From the NCBI GenBank assembly GCA_016183225.1, contig JACPEZ010000002.1:1-13217 (forward strand): a stretch of 13,217 nt of DNA, given 5' to 3'. The translations under genes and the position numbers were made by a program. Below are positions 1-6,548 of the stretch, in pieces. Position 1 is the first letter of the stretch. The number at the start of each line of letters is the position of its first letter. This DNA is from Candidatus Daviesbacteria bacterium (GTDB lineage: Bacteria > Patescibacteriota > Microgenomatia > Daviesbacterales > UBA10151). The notes below the pieces were generated by a model that worked only from the letters and a program-made list of their open reading frames with translations, was not told where the DNA came from and ran no database searches.

Positions 1-840
1 AACAAAGCCCACAATGAGTACTTAAATTATCTGGCCACGACCGGGATAGTAGGCTTTGTCGCTTATAGTATAATCATTATAACTTTTATAATTTTTATAC
101 TTCGAAAATCCCACACTACCAGCTACCAGCTACTTACTACCAGCTTACTTGCCGGCTATGTCTCCTACCTCATCTATAACTTCTTTCTTTTTTCCGTGGT
201 AATTTTAGCCCTCTTTTTCTATTTATTCCCTGCTCTGGCCTTTGTAACAACAAACTCCAACAAAGTTTACAACTTTAAGCTTCCAGTACCATATCCTAAA
301 GTAGTCAGAGTTATCTTATTGTTTTTTATATTCTACTTTCTATTTTCTATCTTCCAGTTATGGTACAGCGATACTCTTTTTGCCCGGGCCGAAAAAGCTT
401 CTGATCTCGGTATGGTCGGCAGGGCATACAATTTGCTTATTGAAGCTTCCAATTTAAACCCGCTTGAACCCCTTTATCGCTCCGAGCTGGGACTGGCGGC
501 AGCGGCTGCTGGCGAGACCCTGACGGAAACAGATGCCACCTCGTCGGCTGATCTTAAAAAACAGGCTGTAAACCAGACAAGCCGGGTGCTGCAACAAAAT
601 CCCCGTAATACCTCTTTTTGGAGAACTGCCGTTAGAACTTATGCCGAGCTTGGAGATTTAGAAGGGGCGCTTTCAGCCCTGGATCAAACCATCAAACTTG
701 CTCCCACTGACCCAAAGTTATATTACAACAAAGGCCTGGTCTTGCAACAAATGGGTCAAAGTCAGGAGGCTCAAGCAGCTTTTAAAAAAGCGGTTGAACT
801 AAAGCCCAATTACCAGGAGGTTCTTAATGAAATCAATTAA
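1..840 (+). CDS. O-antigen ligase/Wzy-like membrane protein with C-terminal TPR repeats (5' end outside window)
   Basis: The reading frame is open from the first base, so this is the C-terminal 279 residues of a longer protein. It opens with AHNEYLNYLATTGIVGF, which resembles the H-N-x-Y-L periplasmic loop motif of the Wzy_C/O-antigen ligase family. Hydrophobic segments follow at about residues 14-33, 44-80 and 98-118. The last 150 residues are soluble and helical. A clear TPR unit near the end (LYYNKGLVLQQMGQ followed by AFKKAVELKPN) and weaker ones before it match the ligase-plus-TPR architecture known from this family. Such enzymes polymerise or transfer lipid-linked glycans outside the membrane; the substrate here cannot be told. 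Its 3' end overlaps the next gene by 14 bases. A polymerase (Wzy) rather than a ligase role is equally possible. Confidence 0.75.
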   Translation, partial: NKAHNEYLNYLATTGIVGFVAYSIIIITFIIFILRKSHTTSYQLLTTSLLAGYVSYLIYNFFLFSVVILALFFYLFPALAFVTTNSNKVYNFKLPVPYPKVVRVILLFFIFYFLFSIFQLWYSDTLFARAEKASDLGMVGRAYNLLIEASNLNPLEPLYRSELGLAAAAAGETLTETDATSSADLKKQAVNQTSRVLQQNPRNTSFWRTAVRTYAELGDLEGALSALDQTIKLAPTDPKLYYNKGLVLQQMGQSQEAQAAFKKAVELKPNYQEVLNEIN

Positions 841-1087
841 AAAAGCCATTCAGGAAACAAAATTTAAAGACCGGCCAAAAAACATTGCTTATGAATTCCA
901 GGAATATGGGGTCTATCTGGCTGAAAGTTTAGATGATACCAAACATTACTCGCTTTACATTAAACTGGCTAAAGAGTTGCCCAGAAAAATTTTAGAAGAA
1001 GCCTTAAACTTTACCAAAGGTTATTATGGAGCCAAAAATAAAGCCAAAGTTTTTATGTGGAAATTACAAGAACTGCGTAAAACTTAA
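827..1087 (+). CDS. Small basic protein of unknown function (86 aa)
   Basis: I do not recognise this protein. It is 86 residues, rich in Lys, Glu, Tyr and Phe, with no signal peptide or membrane segment, and looks mostly helical. The start is well supported: AGGAGG at 815-820 lies six bases before the ATG, inside the end of the preceding gene, which it overlaps by 14 bases, so the two are probably translationally coupled. It ends 20 bases before def. Real coding status is supported by the SD, the overlap and the protein-like composition; function is not assignable from sequence. Confidence 0.7.
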   Translation: MKSIKKAIQETKFKDRPKNIAYEFQEYGVYLAESLDDTKHYSLYIKLAKELPRKILEEALNFTKGYYGAKNKAKVFMWKLQELRKT

Positions 1088-1092
1088 GTTTC

Positions 1093-1101
1093 TGTTAAAA
1101 T
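1093..1101 (+). promoter_or_regulatory. Extended -10 promoter for def, probably leaderless
   Basis: TGTTAAAAT reads as an extended -10 (TGn plus TAAAAT at 1096-1101) with no clear -35. Six bases separate it from the def ATG at 1108, so transcription would start at or next to the start codon. No SD lies before that ATG. The same -10-to-ATG distance recurs at other genes in this window. Confidence 0.5.
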
Positions 1102-1107
1102 AGCCTC

Positions 1108-1692
1108 ATGGATGTTGTTAAAGCTCCTGATCAAAAATTGCGGGTTAAAACCAGGCCGGTTAAAAAGATTGCTCCCGCTCTTTTGCAAACCTTAAAAGAC
1201 ATGATCAAACTGACCAAAACTTTTAAAGATCCTGAAGGGGTGGGATTGGCTTCAACCCAGGTAGGATTAAATGAGAGCTTTTTTGTGGCCCGCCTCGACT
1301 CGTCGTCTTCGGCGAGGCGGGGCCCCTCCAAACCTTCCCAAAGAAGCAACAGATGGAAAAATTACGGGCAAGAATTTATGGCCATTATCAACCCTCAAAT
1401 TCTTTTTTACTCCAAAGCTACCAGGATTTATTTTGAGGGCTGTCTATCAGTTCCCACTGTTTGGGGTGAGGTTAAAAGACACTCTTCAATCAAAGTTTCT
1501 TACCAGGACAGCGCAGGCCAAAATTTCATCAAAACTTTAAAAGGCATTCCGGCCTGGATTTTTCAGCATGAAGTGGATCATCTAAACGGGATTTTATTTA
1601 CCCAAAGAGTGCTGGAACAAAAAGGCAAATTCTACAAATTCACAGGCAAAGACAAAACAGGCACAGATACTTTTGAGGAGATCGCTTTATGA
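1108..1692 (+). CDS. def: Peptide deformylase with an in-frame repeat-encoded insertion
   Basis: The enzyme removes the formyl group from the N-terminal methionine of new proteins. All three family motifs are present: GVGLASTQ at residues 44-51, EGCLSVP at 110-116 with metal ligand Cys112, and QHEVDHLNG at 153-161 with ligands His154 and His158 and catalytic Glu155. Between the strand ending FFVAR and the INPQI strand there are about 20 more residues than in typical deformylases. Part of this extra stretch (LDSSSSARRGP) is encoded by a GC-rich palindrome at 1289-1321. The insertion lies in a surface-loop position and leaves all catalytic residues intact, so activity is plausible. The stop overlaps the fmt start by four bases, giving the usual def-fmt pairing. 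Confidence 0.93.
   Translation: MDVVKAPDQKLRVKTRPVKKIAPALLQTLKDMIKLTKTFKDPEGVGLASTQVGLNESFFVARLDSSSSARRGPSKPSQRSNRWKNYGQEFMAIINPQILFYSKATRIYFEGCLSVPTVWGEVKRHSSIKVSYQDSAGQNFIKTLKGIPAWIFQHEVDHLNGILFTQRVLEQKGKFYKFTGKDKTGTDTFEEIAL
1289..1321 (+). repeat. GC-rich palindromic element inside def
   Basis: Perfect 9-bp inverted arms CCCGCCTCG (1289-1297) and CGAGGCGGG (1313-1321) flank a 15-base loop. The element is much richer in GC than the AT-rich def sequence around it. It is translated in frame as part of the extra loop of the deformylase. Confidence 0.7.
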
Positions 1693-2549
1693 AAACATTA
1701 CAACACCCGCAAATTATTCCCACCTCTGCCCCCATCTTTCCCATTACAGAGGAAAATATTAAAAAATATCTCTATAAAATGCCGAGACATAATATAGAGA
1801 TAGTCTTTTTTGGTTCTGATCCCTGGTCCATCCATGTTCTTACAGCTTTGGAAGATCATTTTGATGTTAAAGCAGTGGTAGCTGCTCCAGAGGGTGCGGT
1901 GGCCAATTATTTTAAAGGGTTAGTTTTAACTCTGGATGAGCTGGATGAAAATTTCACATGTGATCTGATGGTGGTAGCATCCTACGGGAAAATCATCCCA
2001 AAATCCATCCTGGATATCCCCAGGAAGGGAGCTCTAAATGTTCATCCTTCGCTACTTCCAAAATACAGAGGGGCTTCGCCGGTTCCTGCTACCATATTAA
2101 ATGGCGAAAAAGAAACAGGCGTGACTATTATTAAAATGGATCGGCAAATGGACCACGGGCCAATAGTCGCCACAAGAAAGATTAGCTTGACAGGAAAGGA
2201 AAATATGCAGGAATTGATCAATAAATTGTTTCAACTTGGAGCAGAGCTTTTAGTCAAAATTATCCCTGATTTTGTCACAGGCAAAATAACATTAAGACCC
2301 CAAAATCCAAAACAAGCCACTTATTGTCCTCTCCTCACCAGAAAATCCGGTTTTTTTAACATTGATAAACCACCGAAACAATTAGATCGCATGATCAGAG
2401 CCTATTATCCCTGGCCGGGAGTCTGGACACGCTGGAACGGTAAAATTGTCAAAATCTATCCAGATAACATGATCCAAATGGAAGGGAAAAAAATTCTTTC
2501 ATGGAAAGACTTCCTCAACGGCTACCCTGATTTTCCCCTAAAAATATGA
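1689..2549 (+). CDS. fmt: Methionyl-tRNA formyltransferase
   Basis: It formylates Met-tRNAfMet from 10-formyl-tetrahydrofolate for translation initiation. The Rossmann-like N-terminal domain starts at IEIVFFGSDPW (about residue 37). The signature LNVHPSLLPKYRGASPVPA carries the catalytic Asn117 and His119, and Asp155 (in MDHGPI) lies 36 residues after His119, the usual spacing. A shortened C-terminal domain follows; 286 residues compares with about 310 in common homologues. The start at 1689 is chosen because GAGGAG (1675-1680) precedes it by eight bases and it overlaps def by ATGA. It gives an unusual extension of about 36 residues before the first strand; Met31 (1779) is an alternative but lacks an SD. 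The last codons are repeated in degenerate form at 3616-3663. Confidence 0.93.
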   Translation: MKTLQHPQIIPTSAPIFPITEENIKKYLYKMPRHNIEIVFFGSDPWSIHVLTALEDHFDVKAVVAAPEGAVANYFKGLVLTLDELDENFTCDLMVVASYGKIIPKSILDIPRKGALNVHPSLLPKYRGASPVPATILNGEKETGVTIIKMDRQMDHGPIVATRKISLTGKENMQELINKLFQLGAELLVKIIPDFVTGKITLRPQNPKQATYCPLLTRKSGFFNIDKPPKQLDRMIRAYYPWPGVWTRWNGKIVKIYPDNMIQMEGKKILSWKDFLNGYPDFPLKI

Positions 2550-2908
2550 AAGAGCTTAGGCTTCCAGATGAATATGTAAGGGAATATGAACGGCAGACAG
2601 CAGTTTATTCAAGAGCTGAAGAATTTTTGGGCCGGGATCTGGCTGAATCAGACGAATACGGTTTTAAAAGATTATTAACAGGTGTATCACTTGGAGTTAT
2701 TGCAGATGTTTTGACAGGTCAAAATTTCAACATATTTACCTGGTGGACACCATCTGCCGATAAAGCAGTAGGTTATATGCTTCGGGCGCTTCCCCACTCA
2801 CCTGCTGTGCAAAGATCTATGGGAAGATTAGGATTTTTGGACAGATTGTATGAAATTTTTCCTCAACGTTTAAAGAATCTGTCCGAAAATAAAAAGTATT
2901 ACCCTTGA
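2546..2908 (+). CDS. Unknown protein following fmt (120 aa)
   Basis: I do not recognise this protein. The ATG overlaps the fmt stop (ATGA at 2546-2549), so it is probably read by translational coupling. The sequence is soluble-looking, with an acidic helical N-terminus, a moderately hydrophobic middle (about residues 45-65, containing a WW pair) and a basic C-terminus. It ends within the -35 region of the AbrB-PIN promoter. It sits inside the 1.1-kb stretch bounded by the two copies of the fmt 3' end, so it may have arrived with the toxin-antitoxin pair rather than belong to the def-fmt operon. Confidence 0.65.
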   Translation: MKELRLPDEYVREYERQTAVYSRAEEFLGRDLAESDEYGFKRLLTGVSLGVIADVLTGQNFNIFTWWTPSADKAVGYMLRALPHSPAVQRSMGRLGFLDRLYEIFPQRLKNLSENKKYYP

Positions 2909-2942
2909 CAAAAAGTAATACCTATGGTATAGTGGTATTACT
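2905..2942 (+). promoter_or_regulatory. Promoter and palindromic operator of the AbrB-PIN module
   Basis: TTGACA (2905-2910), a 17-base spacer and TATAGT (2928-2933) make a near-consensus promoter. A perfect 9-bp inverted repeat, AGTAATACC (2914-2922) and GGTATTACT (2934-2942), flanks the -10 box. A further related half-site (AAAAGTATTACC, ending at 2903) lies just upstream. The right arm ends one base before the AbrB ATG, so the mRNA is probably leaderless. Autorepression by the AbrB/PIN complex is the likely mode, by analogy with VapBC systems. Confidence 0.75.
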
Positions 2943-3227
2943 ATGTTTTACCACTCCAGTCTTACTCAAAAGGGCCAAGCCACTATACCTGTTCCTATCA
3001 GACAATTTTTGGGTTTAAAACCCGGTCAAGTCGTCACTTTTGAAAAAAGAGGTGAAGATATTCTGCTTCAAAATCAGCAGAAATTAATTGAAGAGCTGTA
3101 CGGTTCTTTAAAACCAAAGGTTAAGGTTAAATATAGTGATAAAAAGGCCGATGAGGCTATAGGTAAAATGTTGGCGGAGGAATACTTAAAGACTTTACCT
3201 AAAAAGTATTGGCCACACATCAAATGA
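2943..3227 (+). CDS. AbrB/MazE-family antitoxin
   Basis: The first 45 residues form a swapped-hairpin AbrB DNA-binding domain: SSLTQKGQATIPVPIRQFLG followed by LKPGQVVTFEKRGEDILLQ, with the typical T-x-K-G-Q-x-T-I-P core. The remaining half is Lys-rich and is the expected toxin-binding tail. At 94 residues it fits antitoxins of VapB type. It overlaps the PIN gene by ATGA (3224-3227). It would neutralise the PIN nuclease and repress its own promoter, whose palindrome covers the -10 box. The family and pairing are clear; that the pair acts as a toxin-antitoxin is inferred from gene order. Confidence 0.88.
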   Translation: MFYHSSLTQKGQATIPVPIRQFLGLKPGQVVTFEKRGEDILLQNQQKLIEELYGSLKPKVKVKYSDKKADEAIGKMLAEEYLKTLPKKYWPHIK

Positions 3228-3616
3228 AGCTCCTTGATGCTAATGTTATATTAAGATTTCTTCTTAAAGATCATCCCGAACAATCACCAGCTGCTAAAAA
3301 AATCTTAGAAAACAGAGACGAAATGCTCCTTATGACAGATGTGGTGCTGGCAGAAGTCATTTGGGTATTAAACTCTCTCTATCAACTGACCAGAGAGGAA
3401 ATAGCCGATAAAATTTATCAACTTCTAAATTTAAACTCCATTTATTCGAACAAAGAATTATTAATAAGAGCACTGTATTTTTACCGGAATTTTAACATTT
3501 CTTATATTGACGCATATCTGGCCGCCTATGGTGAACAAAATGAGCTGGAAGGAATTTATTCTTTTGATAAAGGCCTGGACAAAATCAAATCTGTCAGGCG
3601 GCTGGTGCCAAAGTAA
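3224..3616 (+). CDS. PIN-domain ribonuclease toxin (VapC-like)
   Basis: This 130-residue PIN domain has the conserved acidic residues expected for metal-dependent RNA cleavage: Asp5 (LLDANVILR), Glu44 (LAEVIWVL), Asp96 (ISYIDAYLAA) and Asp115 (YSFDKGLDK). The start is taken at the ATG in ATGA overlapping the antitoxin stop; an upstream TTG at 3209 is in frame but would add only five residues inside the antitoxin gene. Known relatives cleave tRNA or rRNA; the target here is unknown. The gene stop coincides with the first base of a degraded copy of the fmt 3' end. Confidence 0.88.
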   Translation: MKLLDANVILRFLLKDHPEQSPAAKKILENRDEMLLMTDVVLAEVIWVLNSLYQLTREEIADKIYQLLNLNSIYSNKELLIRALYFYRNFNISYIDAYLAAYGEQNELEGIYSFDKGLDKIKSVRRLVPK

Positions 3617-3663
3617 AAGATTTCCTAAATGGCTACCCCAATTTTCCCATTAAATCTTTTTAA
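3616..3663 (+). pseudogene. Remnant of a second fmt 3' end
   Basis: Translated from 3616 this reads KDFLNGYPNFPIKSF and stop. The end of fmt reads KDFLNGYPDFPLKI and stop (from 2508). Over 39 aligned bases I count 32 matches, with several changes at third codon positions. It has no start and is only 16 codons, so it is a leftover gene end. The unknown 2546 gene, the AbrB gene and the PIN gene lie between the two copies. Confidence 0.75.
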
Positions 3664-4157
3664 CTTTGTAGAAAATCAAGCACTGGTTTGGCATGATCTT
3701 CCCTTCTTAATTTTATCTTTGCTTTGGAAAGGTTTTGATAAATGGTTGGCCTTTTGACACCGAATTGGTTTCCTATTGCTGTCAGTTTTACAGGTTCAGC
3801 TATTGGATCAAGTCCAAAACTTAGATCGACCACTTCTCTTTCGCGATCAGTAAGCTCACTGCTATCCAACCATGTATTTACAATGGCAACCAGATCTTCT
3901 GCACGATCCGGCTGACCGGCCAGCCTATCCAATGCTTCCCTTAAAGGTCTTCTCTCCGCAAATACCTGATCAATAATTTCTATGGATGGCACTTCCACAG
4001 GTACAAAAGCCGGGTTTAATCTGCGGTGAACTACATTAAAGCCTAGCATACCTCTTGCCACTCTCCTCCTGAATTGCTCGTCAGGAAACAACTCAAAAAC
4101 TCCGCGCACTAAGTTAATATATCGTTCAACAAGAACTGGATTTGGTACTTCGCTCAT
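3660..4157 (-). CDS. Sigma-70 region-4-like DNA-binding protein
   Basis: Residues 101-155 resemble sigma-70 region 4: ELTDREREVVDLSFGLD, then a helix-turn-helix (LTAIGNQFGVKRPTIYQNLSKAKIKLR). The first 100 residues have no recognisable region 2 or 3, so it is not a complete sigma factor; it may be a transcription regulator or a degenerate sigma-like protein. The start is placed at the ATG at 4157, one base after the rpmB stop, rather than at the in-frame TTG at 4172 that overlaps rpmB. Neither has an SD, so coupling to rpmB translation is likely. The stop falls inside the fmt remnant on the opposite strand. Confidence 0.7.
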   Translation of the reverse strand: MSEVPNPVLVERYINLVRGVFELFPDEQFRRRVARGMLGFNVVHRRLNPAFVPVEVPSIEIIDQVFAERRPLREALDRLAGQPDRAEDLVAIVNTWLDSSELTDREREVVDLSFGLDPIAEPVKLTAIGNQFGVKRPTIYQNLSKAKIKLRREDHAKPVLDFLQS

Positions 4158-4158
4158 T

Positions 4159-4380
4159 TTAGGAAACAGCAACTGCTACAGGAACCCAAGGTTTTTTTAC
4201 CATTCTTAAACATTTGGTACAATATTTTTGGCCCAGATAAATATGCAAATTGGGTTTTTGTGTCCTTTTGTGAATGGGGGCGCGCAAAGCCCACACCCCG
4301 CCGGCCCCTGATGAACCTTTTTTATGCCGGGAAAAAGCCTGAATATTTTTACCCTTGCCGCACCTTGAACATATTGTCAT
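4159..4380 (-). CDS. rpmB: 50S ribosomal protein L28, zinc-ribbon form
   Basis: It is a large-subunit ribosomal protein of 73 residues. It has paired cysteines Cys4/Cys7 (CSRCGKGKN) and Cys54/Cys57 (YCTKCLRMVKK), as in zinc-binding L28, with the conserved KRTQKPNLH core between. The middle stretch with Gly-rich residues and WALRAP looks like the loop found in some Patescibacteria L28 proteins. The ATG follows a short spacer after a good -10 box with no SD. It is the first gene of a leftward pair with the sigma-region-4-like protein. Confidence 0.8.
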   Translation of the reverse strand: MTICSRCGKGKNIQAFSRHKKGSSGAGGVWALRAPIHKRTQKPNLHIYLGQKYCTKCLRMVKKPWVPVAVAVS

Positions 4381-4387
4381 ATGTGGT

Positions 4388-4417
4388 AATATATCATAAA
4401 GTGATCTTGAAACTCAA
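4388..4417 (-). promoter_or_regulatory. Promoter of rpmB, probably leaderless
   Basis: Read on the minus strand: TTGAGT (4417-4412), 18 bases, TATATT (4393-4388), then seven bases to the rpmB ATG at 4380. No SD lies in those seven bases, so transcription would start at or beside the start codon. Confidence 0.55.
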
Positions 4418-4435
4418 GCTCACAAATACGAAGCA

Positions 4436-4517
4436 CGAAATCCGAAGCACGAAACAATTTTTGAAATTCGAATTTTCAAAATTAGAATTTGTTTCGAATT
4501 TCGATATTCGGATTTCG
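4436..4517. repeat. AT-rich interrupted palindrome between rpmB and the M50 gene
   Basis: Outer arms CGAAATCCGAA (4436-4446) and TTCGGATTTCG (4507-4517) are perfect over 11 bp. Inner arms CGAAAC (4450-4455) and GTTTCG (4491-4496) also pair. The interior is full of GAATTTC/GAAATTC-like words. It occupies nearly all of the gap between the rpmB promoter and the M50 start. It has the look of an interspersed intergenic repeat, and I see no coding potential. Confidence 0.7.
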
Positions 4518-4528
4518 AATTTGCAATT

Positions 4529-5155
4529 ATGAATCCTGAATTTCTAGCTTTATCTATAATTATTTTGCTTTTTTCCGTCATAGTCCATGAGGTCATGCAT
4601 GGCTTGGTGGCCCGAAAATTTGGGGATAGAACGGCTGAACGGGCAGGACGCTTAACCTTAAACCCTATTCCCCACATTGATCTTTTTGGCACTATTTTAC
4701 TTCCCGCTCTGTTAATTTTTACAGGCTCTCCTATTTTATTTGGCTGGGCCAAACCCGTGCCGGTTAACCCCTTAAATTTTTCCAATTTGCGAAAAGGCGA
4801 ACTTACTGTGTCTGCTGCCGGGATTGTGGCCAATTTTAGTCTGGCTATTGCGGCAGCTTTAATTTACCATTTCTTAAATGCTCTGCCTCAAACTTTTCCG
4901 GCTCTGCTTGGGGCTTTGCTTCGTTTCACCATCCTGATCAACCTGGTCTTGGGAATTTTTAATCTACTGCCCATCCCTCCCCTGGACGGATCAAAAGTGT
5001 TGCTTTCCCAACTTCCACTTCACTTGGCCAAGCAGTATCAAAAAATCGAACCCTACGGATTTTTAATTTTATTACTGTTTCTTTTTACAGGCATGCTGGG
5101 GATTGTCTTTGAAGTTGCGAGAATACTTACATCGGCCTTACTGGGTGGCTTTTAA
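4529..5155 (+). CDS. M50 (site-2 protease) family membrane metalloprotease
   Basis: This is an intramembrane zinc protease of about 208 residues. The HEVMH motif at residues 20-24 lies in the first membrane helix (zinc ligands His20 and His24, catalytic Glu21). NLLPIPPLDG near residues 145-154 supplies the third zinc ligand, Asp153. Further hydrophobic segments lie at about 55-72, 95-115, 125-145 and 170-200. There is no PDZ domain, which places it with the short YwhC/Rip-like M50 proteins. Substrates could be anti-sigma factors or leftover signal peptides; nothing here decides. The ATG has no SD and follows a palindromic repeat directly. The end overlaps the convergent MFS gene by four bases. 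Confidence 0.9.
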   Translation: MNPEFLALSIIILLFSVIVHEVMHGLVARKFGDRTAERAGRLTLNPIPHIDLFGTILLPALLIFTGSPILFGWAKPVPVNPLNFSNLRKGELTVSAAGIVANFSLAIAAALIYHFLNALPQTFPALLGALLRFTILINLVLGIFNLLPIPPLDGSKVLLSQLPLHLAKQYQKIEPYGFLILLLFLFTGMLGIVFEVARILTSALLGGF

Positions 5156-6345
5156 TCCTTGAAAAAGCCCCTGATTTGCACGACAAAGACCAAAGTGATA
5201 AAGATCAGGATGGCAGAAACGGTAAAGGGTGAATGAAAGCCAAAGTTAGAAAAAAGCCAGCCTCCCAAAAGGGGCCCGAACACCCTGCCCAGACTTTCAA
5301 ATGAAGCAAAAATCCCCATGGTGGTTCCCTGACCCTCTTTAGTTTCCTTCGAGACGAGAGAAGCCAGAGTAGGCCGGGTCATGGAAGATCCGACAGCCAT
5401 CACAATCATAAAAAATAACAAAAATACCGGCAGTTTGAAAAATAACAAAAATACCGGCAGTTTGGCAAAAGGGATCAAAAATAACCCCACAGCCAAAATA
5501 GCTATGCCCAAAACAGCAGTTTTATGCTCTCCCAGGAAACGGGTAATTTTATAGATCAAAACCGACTGCATAAAAGCCGACAGCAAGCCCATCAGCGAAA
5601 AAAAGTAGCCGATGGTGGAAGCAGACAGAGCTAAACGTTCCTCGGCAAAAAGCGGCATGGCCACCTCGTTATTGGTCAGGGCAAAAGACCAAAGAAAAGT
5701 GAGAATAAAAAACGACCCCAACTCCCCTTTTAAACCCTGATACATGTGTTTGATATTAAAAAGCCCTTCTTTGATCATCAATTTTTCTGCTTTTTTACTT
5801 AAAGATTCGGGTAAAAAGGCCATGACAAAAATAAAGTTGGCAGCTGCCAGGACGGCAGCCACAAAAAAGGGGAAGGATAAACTAACGGTTGACAGCACTC
5901 CTCCAAGCCCCAGACCGAAAATAAACCCGGCTGCCAAAGAGGCGCCCAAATTTCCCATGCCTTTAATCCGCTCTTCCTTGCTGGTCACATCCCCGACATA
6001 AGCCTGGGCTACAGATATGGAAGCTGCCGAGAAAACCCCCTGCAAAATCCTGCCCACAAAAAGCCAAAATAAATTATTGGCCAGGCCAAAAAGCAAAAAA
6101 GATAAGCTCAAACCCAAAAGTGCCACAGCCATAATTGGTTTTCTCCCAACCCGATCGGATAATCTTCCCCAAACAGGAGATAGAATGAACTGGGCAATTG
6201 CAAAACTGGCGGCCAAAAGCCCCACTGTAAATTCCGAGGCTTGAAAATGGCGGGCATAAAAAGGAAGCAGCGGAAAAACCATGCCAAAGCCGATGATATT
6301 GACAAAAATGGTGAGGTAAATGAAAAAAAGAGGAGGCTTTTTCAT
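5152..6345 (-). CDS. Major facilitator superfamily transporter
   Basis: The protein has 397 residues with about 12 hydrophobic segments. It carries the MFS motif A between helices 2 and 3 (WGRLSDRVGRKP, residues 59-70) and LLPFYARHF-type features after helix 1, as in tetracycline/multidrug efflux proteins of the TCR group. It is therefore a likely proton-driven exporter; the substrate is unknown. An in-frame 27-bp tandem duplication gives KLPVFLLFF twice in a hydrophobic segment near residues 294-312. The start lies three bases after the RHH gene stop, with only a weak GGGG before it, so the two form an operon and the RHH protein may regulate it. Confidence 0.9.
   Translation of the reverse strand: MKKPPLFFIYLTIFVNIIGFGMVFPLLPFYARHFQASEFTVGLLAASFAIAQFILSPVWGRLSDRVGRKPIMAVALLGLSLSFLLFGLANNLFWLFVGRILQGVFSAASISVAQAYVGDVTSKEERIKGMGNLGASLAAGFIFGLGLGGVLSTVSLSFPFFVAAVLAAANFIFVMAFLPESLSKKAEKLMIKEGLFNIKHMYQGLKGELGSFFILTFLWSFALTNNEVAMPLFAEERLALSASTIGYFFSLMGLLSAFMQSVLIYKITRFLGEHKTAVLGIAILAVGLFLIPFAKLPVFLLFFKLPVFLLFFMIVMAVGSSMTRPTLASLVSKETKEGQGTTMGIFASFESLGRVFGPLLGGWLFSNFGFHSPFTVSAILIFITLVFVVQIRGFFKD
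5411..5464 (-). repeat. 27-bp perfect tandem duplication inside the MFS gene
   Basis: Two identical 27-base units, 5411-5437 and 5438-5464, lie head to tail. Each encodes nine residues (KLPVFLLFF) on the minus strand, so the frame is kept and a hydrophobic segment is lengthened by nine residues. No base differs between copies, which suggests a recent event or an assembly artefact. Confidence 0.95.
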
Positions 6346-6348
6346 ATT

Positions 6349-6540
6349 TTAACCCCGGGGCTTGAACAGTCTGTTAAAAGGGGTTTGTTTTGGCGGCTGA
6401 ACTGCTTTTTGACCATCCAGATATGTTTTGACCGCCCTTCTGATAAGCTCTCCTGCGGAAATTTTTTGGGCTTTGGAAAAATTAGCTGCTTTCTTCCACA
6501 AATCCTTGTCAAAAAGGATATCAACCCTTCTGTTTAACAT
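6349..6540 (-). CDS. Ribbon-helix-helix DNA-binding protein
   Basis: A 63-residue protein: the ribbon strand RRVDILFDKDLW is followed by the two-helix core with SAGELIRRAVKTYL, typical of CopG/Arc-type repressors. The Pro/Lys-rich tail is probably disordered. In-frame ATGs upstream (up to 6564) lie within the repeated promoter sequence; the ATG at 6540 is chosen because it falls eight bases after the -10 box, as at other genes here. No toxin gene follows; the next gene is the MFS transporter three bases downstream. Autoregulation of an RHH-transporter operon is therefore the likely role (inference). Confidence 0.75.
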   Translation of the reverse strand: MLNRRVDILFDKDLWKKAANFSKAQKISAGELIRRAVKTYLDGQKAVQPPKQTPFNRLFKPRG

Positions 6541-6548
6541 ACACATAC

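Noticed and set aside
4270..4316. Possible GC-rich palindromic insertion inside rpmB, like the one in def
   Set aside because: The arms do not pair well, and the encoded loop (with AG, W and RAP) resembles a loop I recall in Patescibacteria L28 proteins, so it is more likely native.
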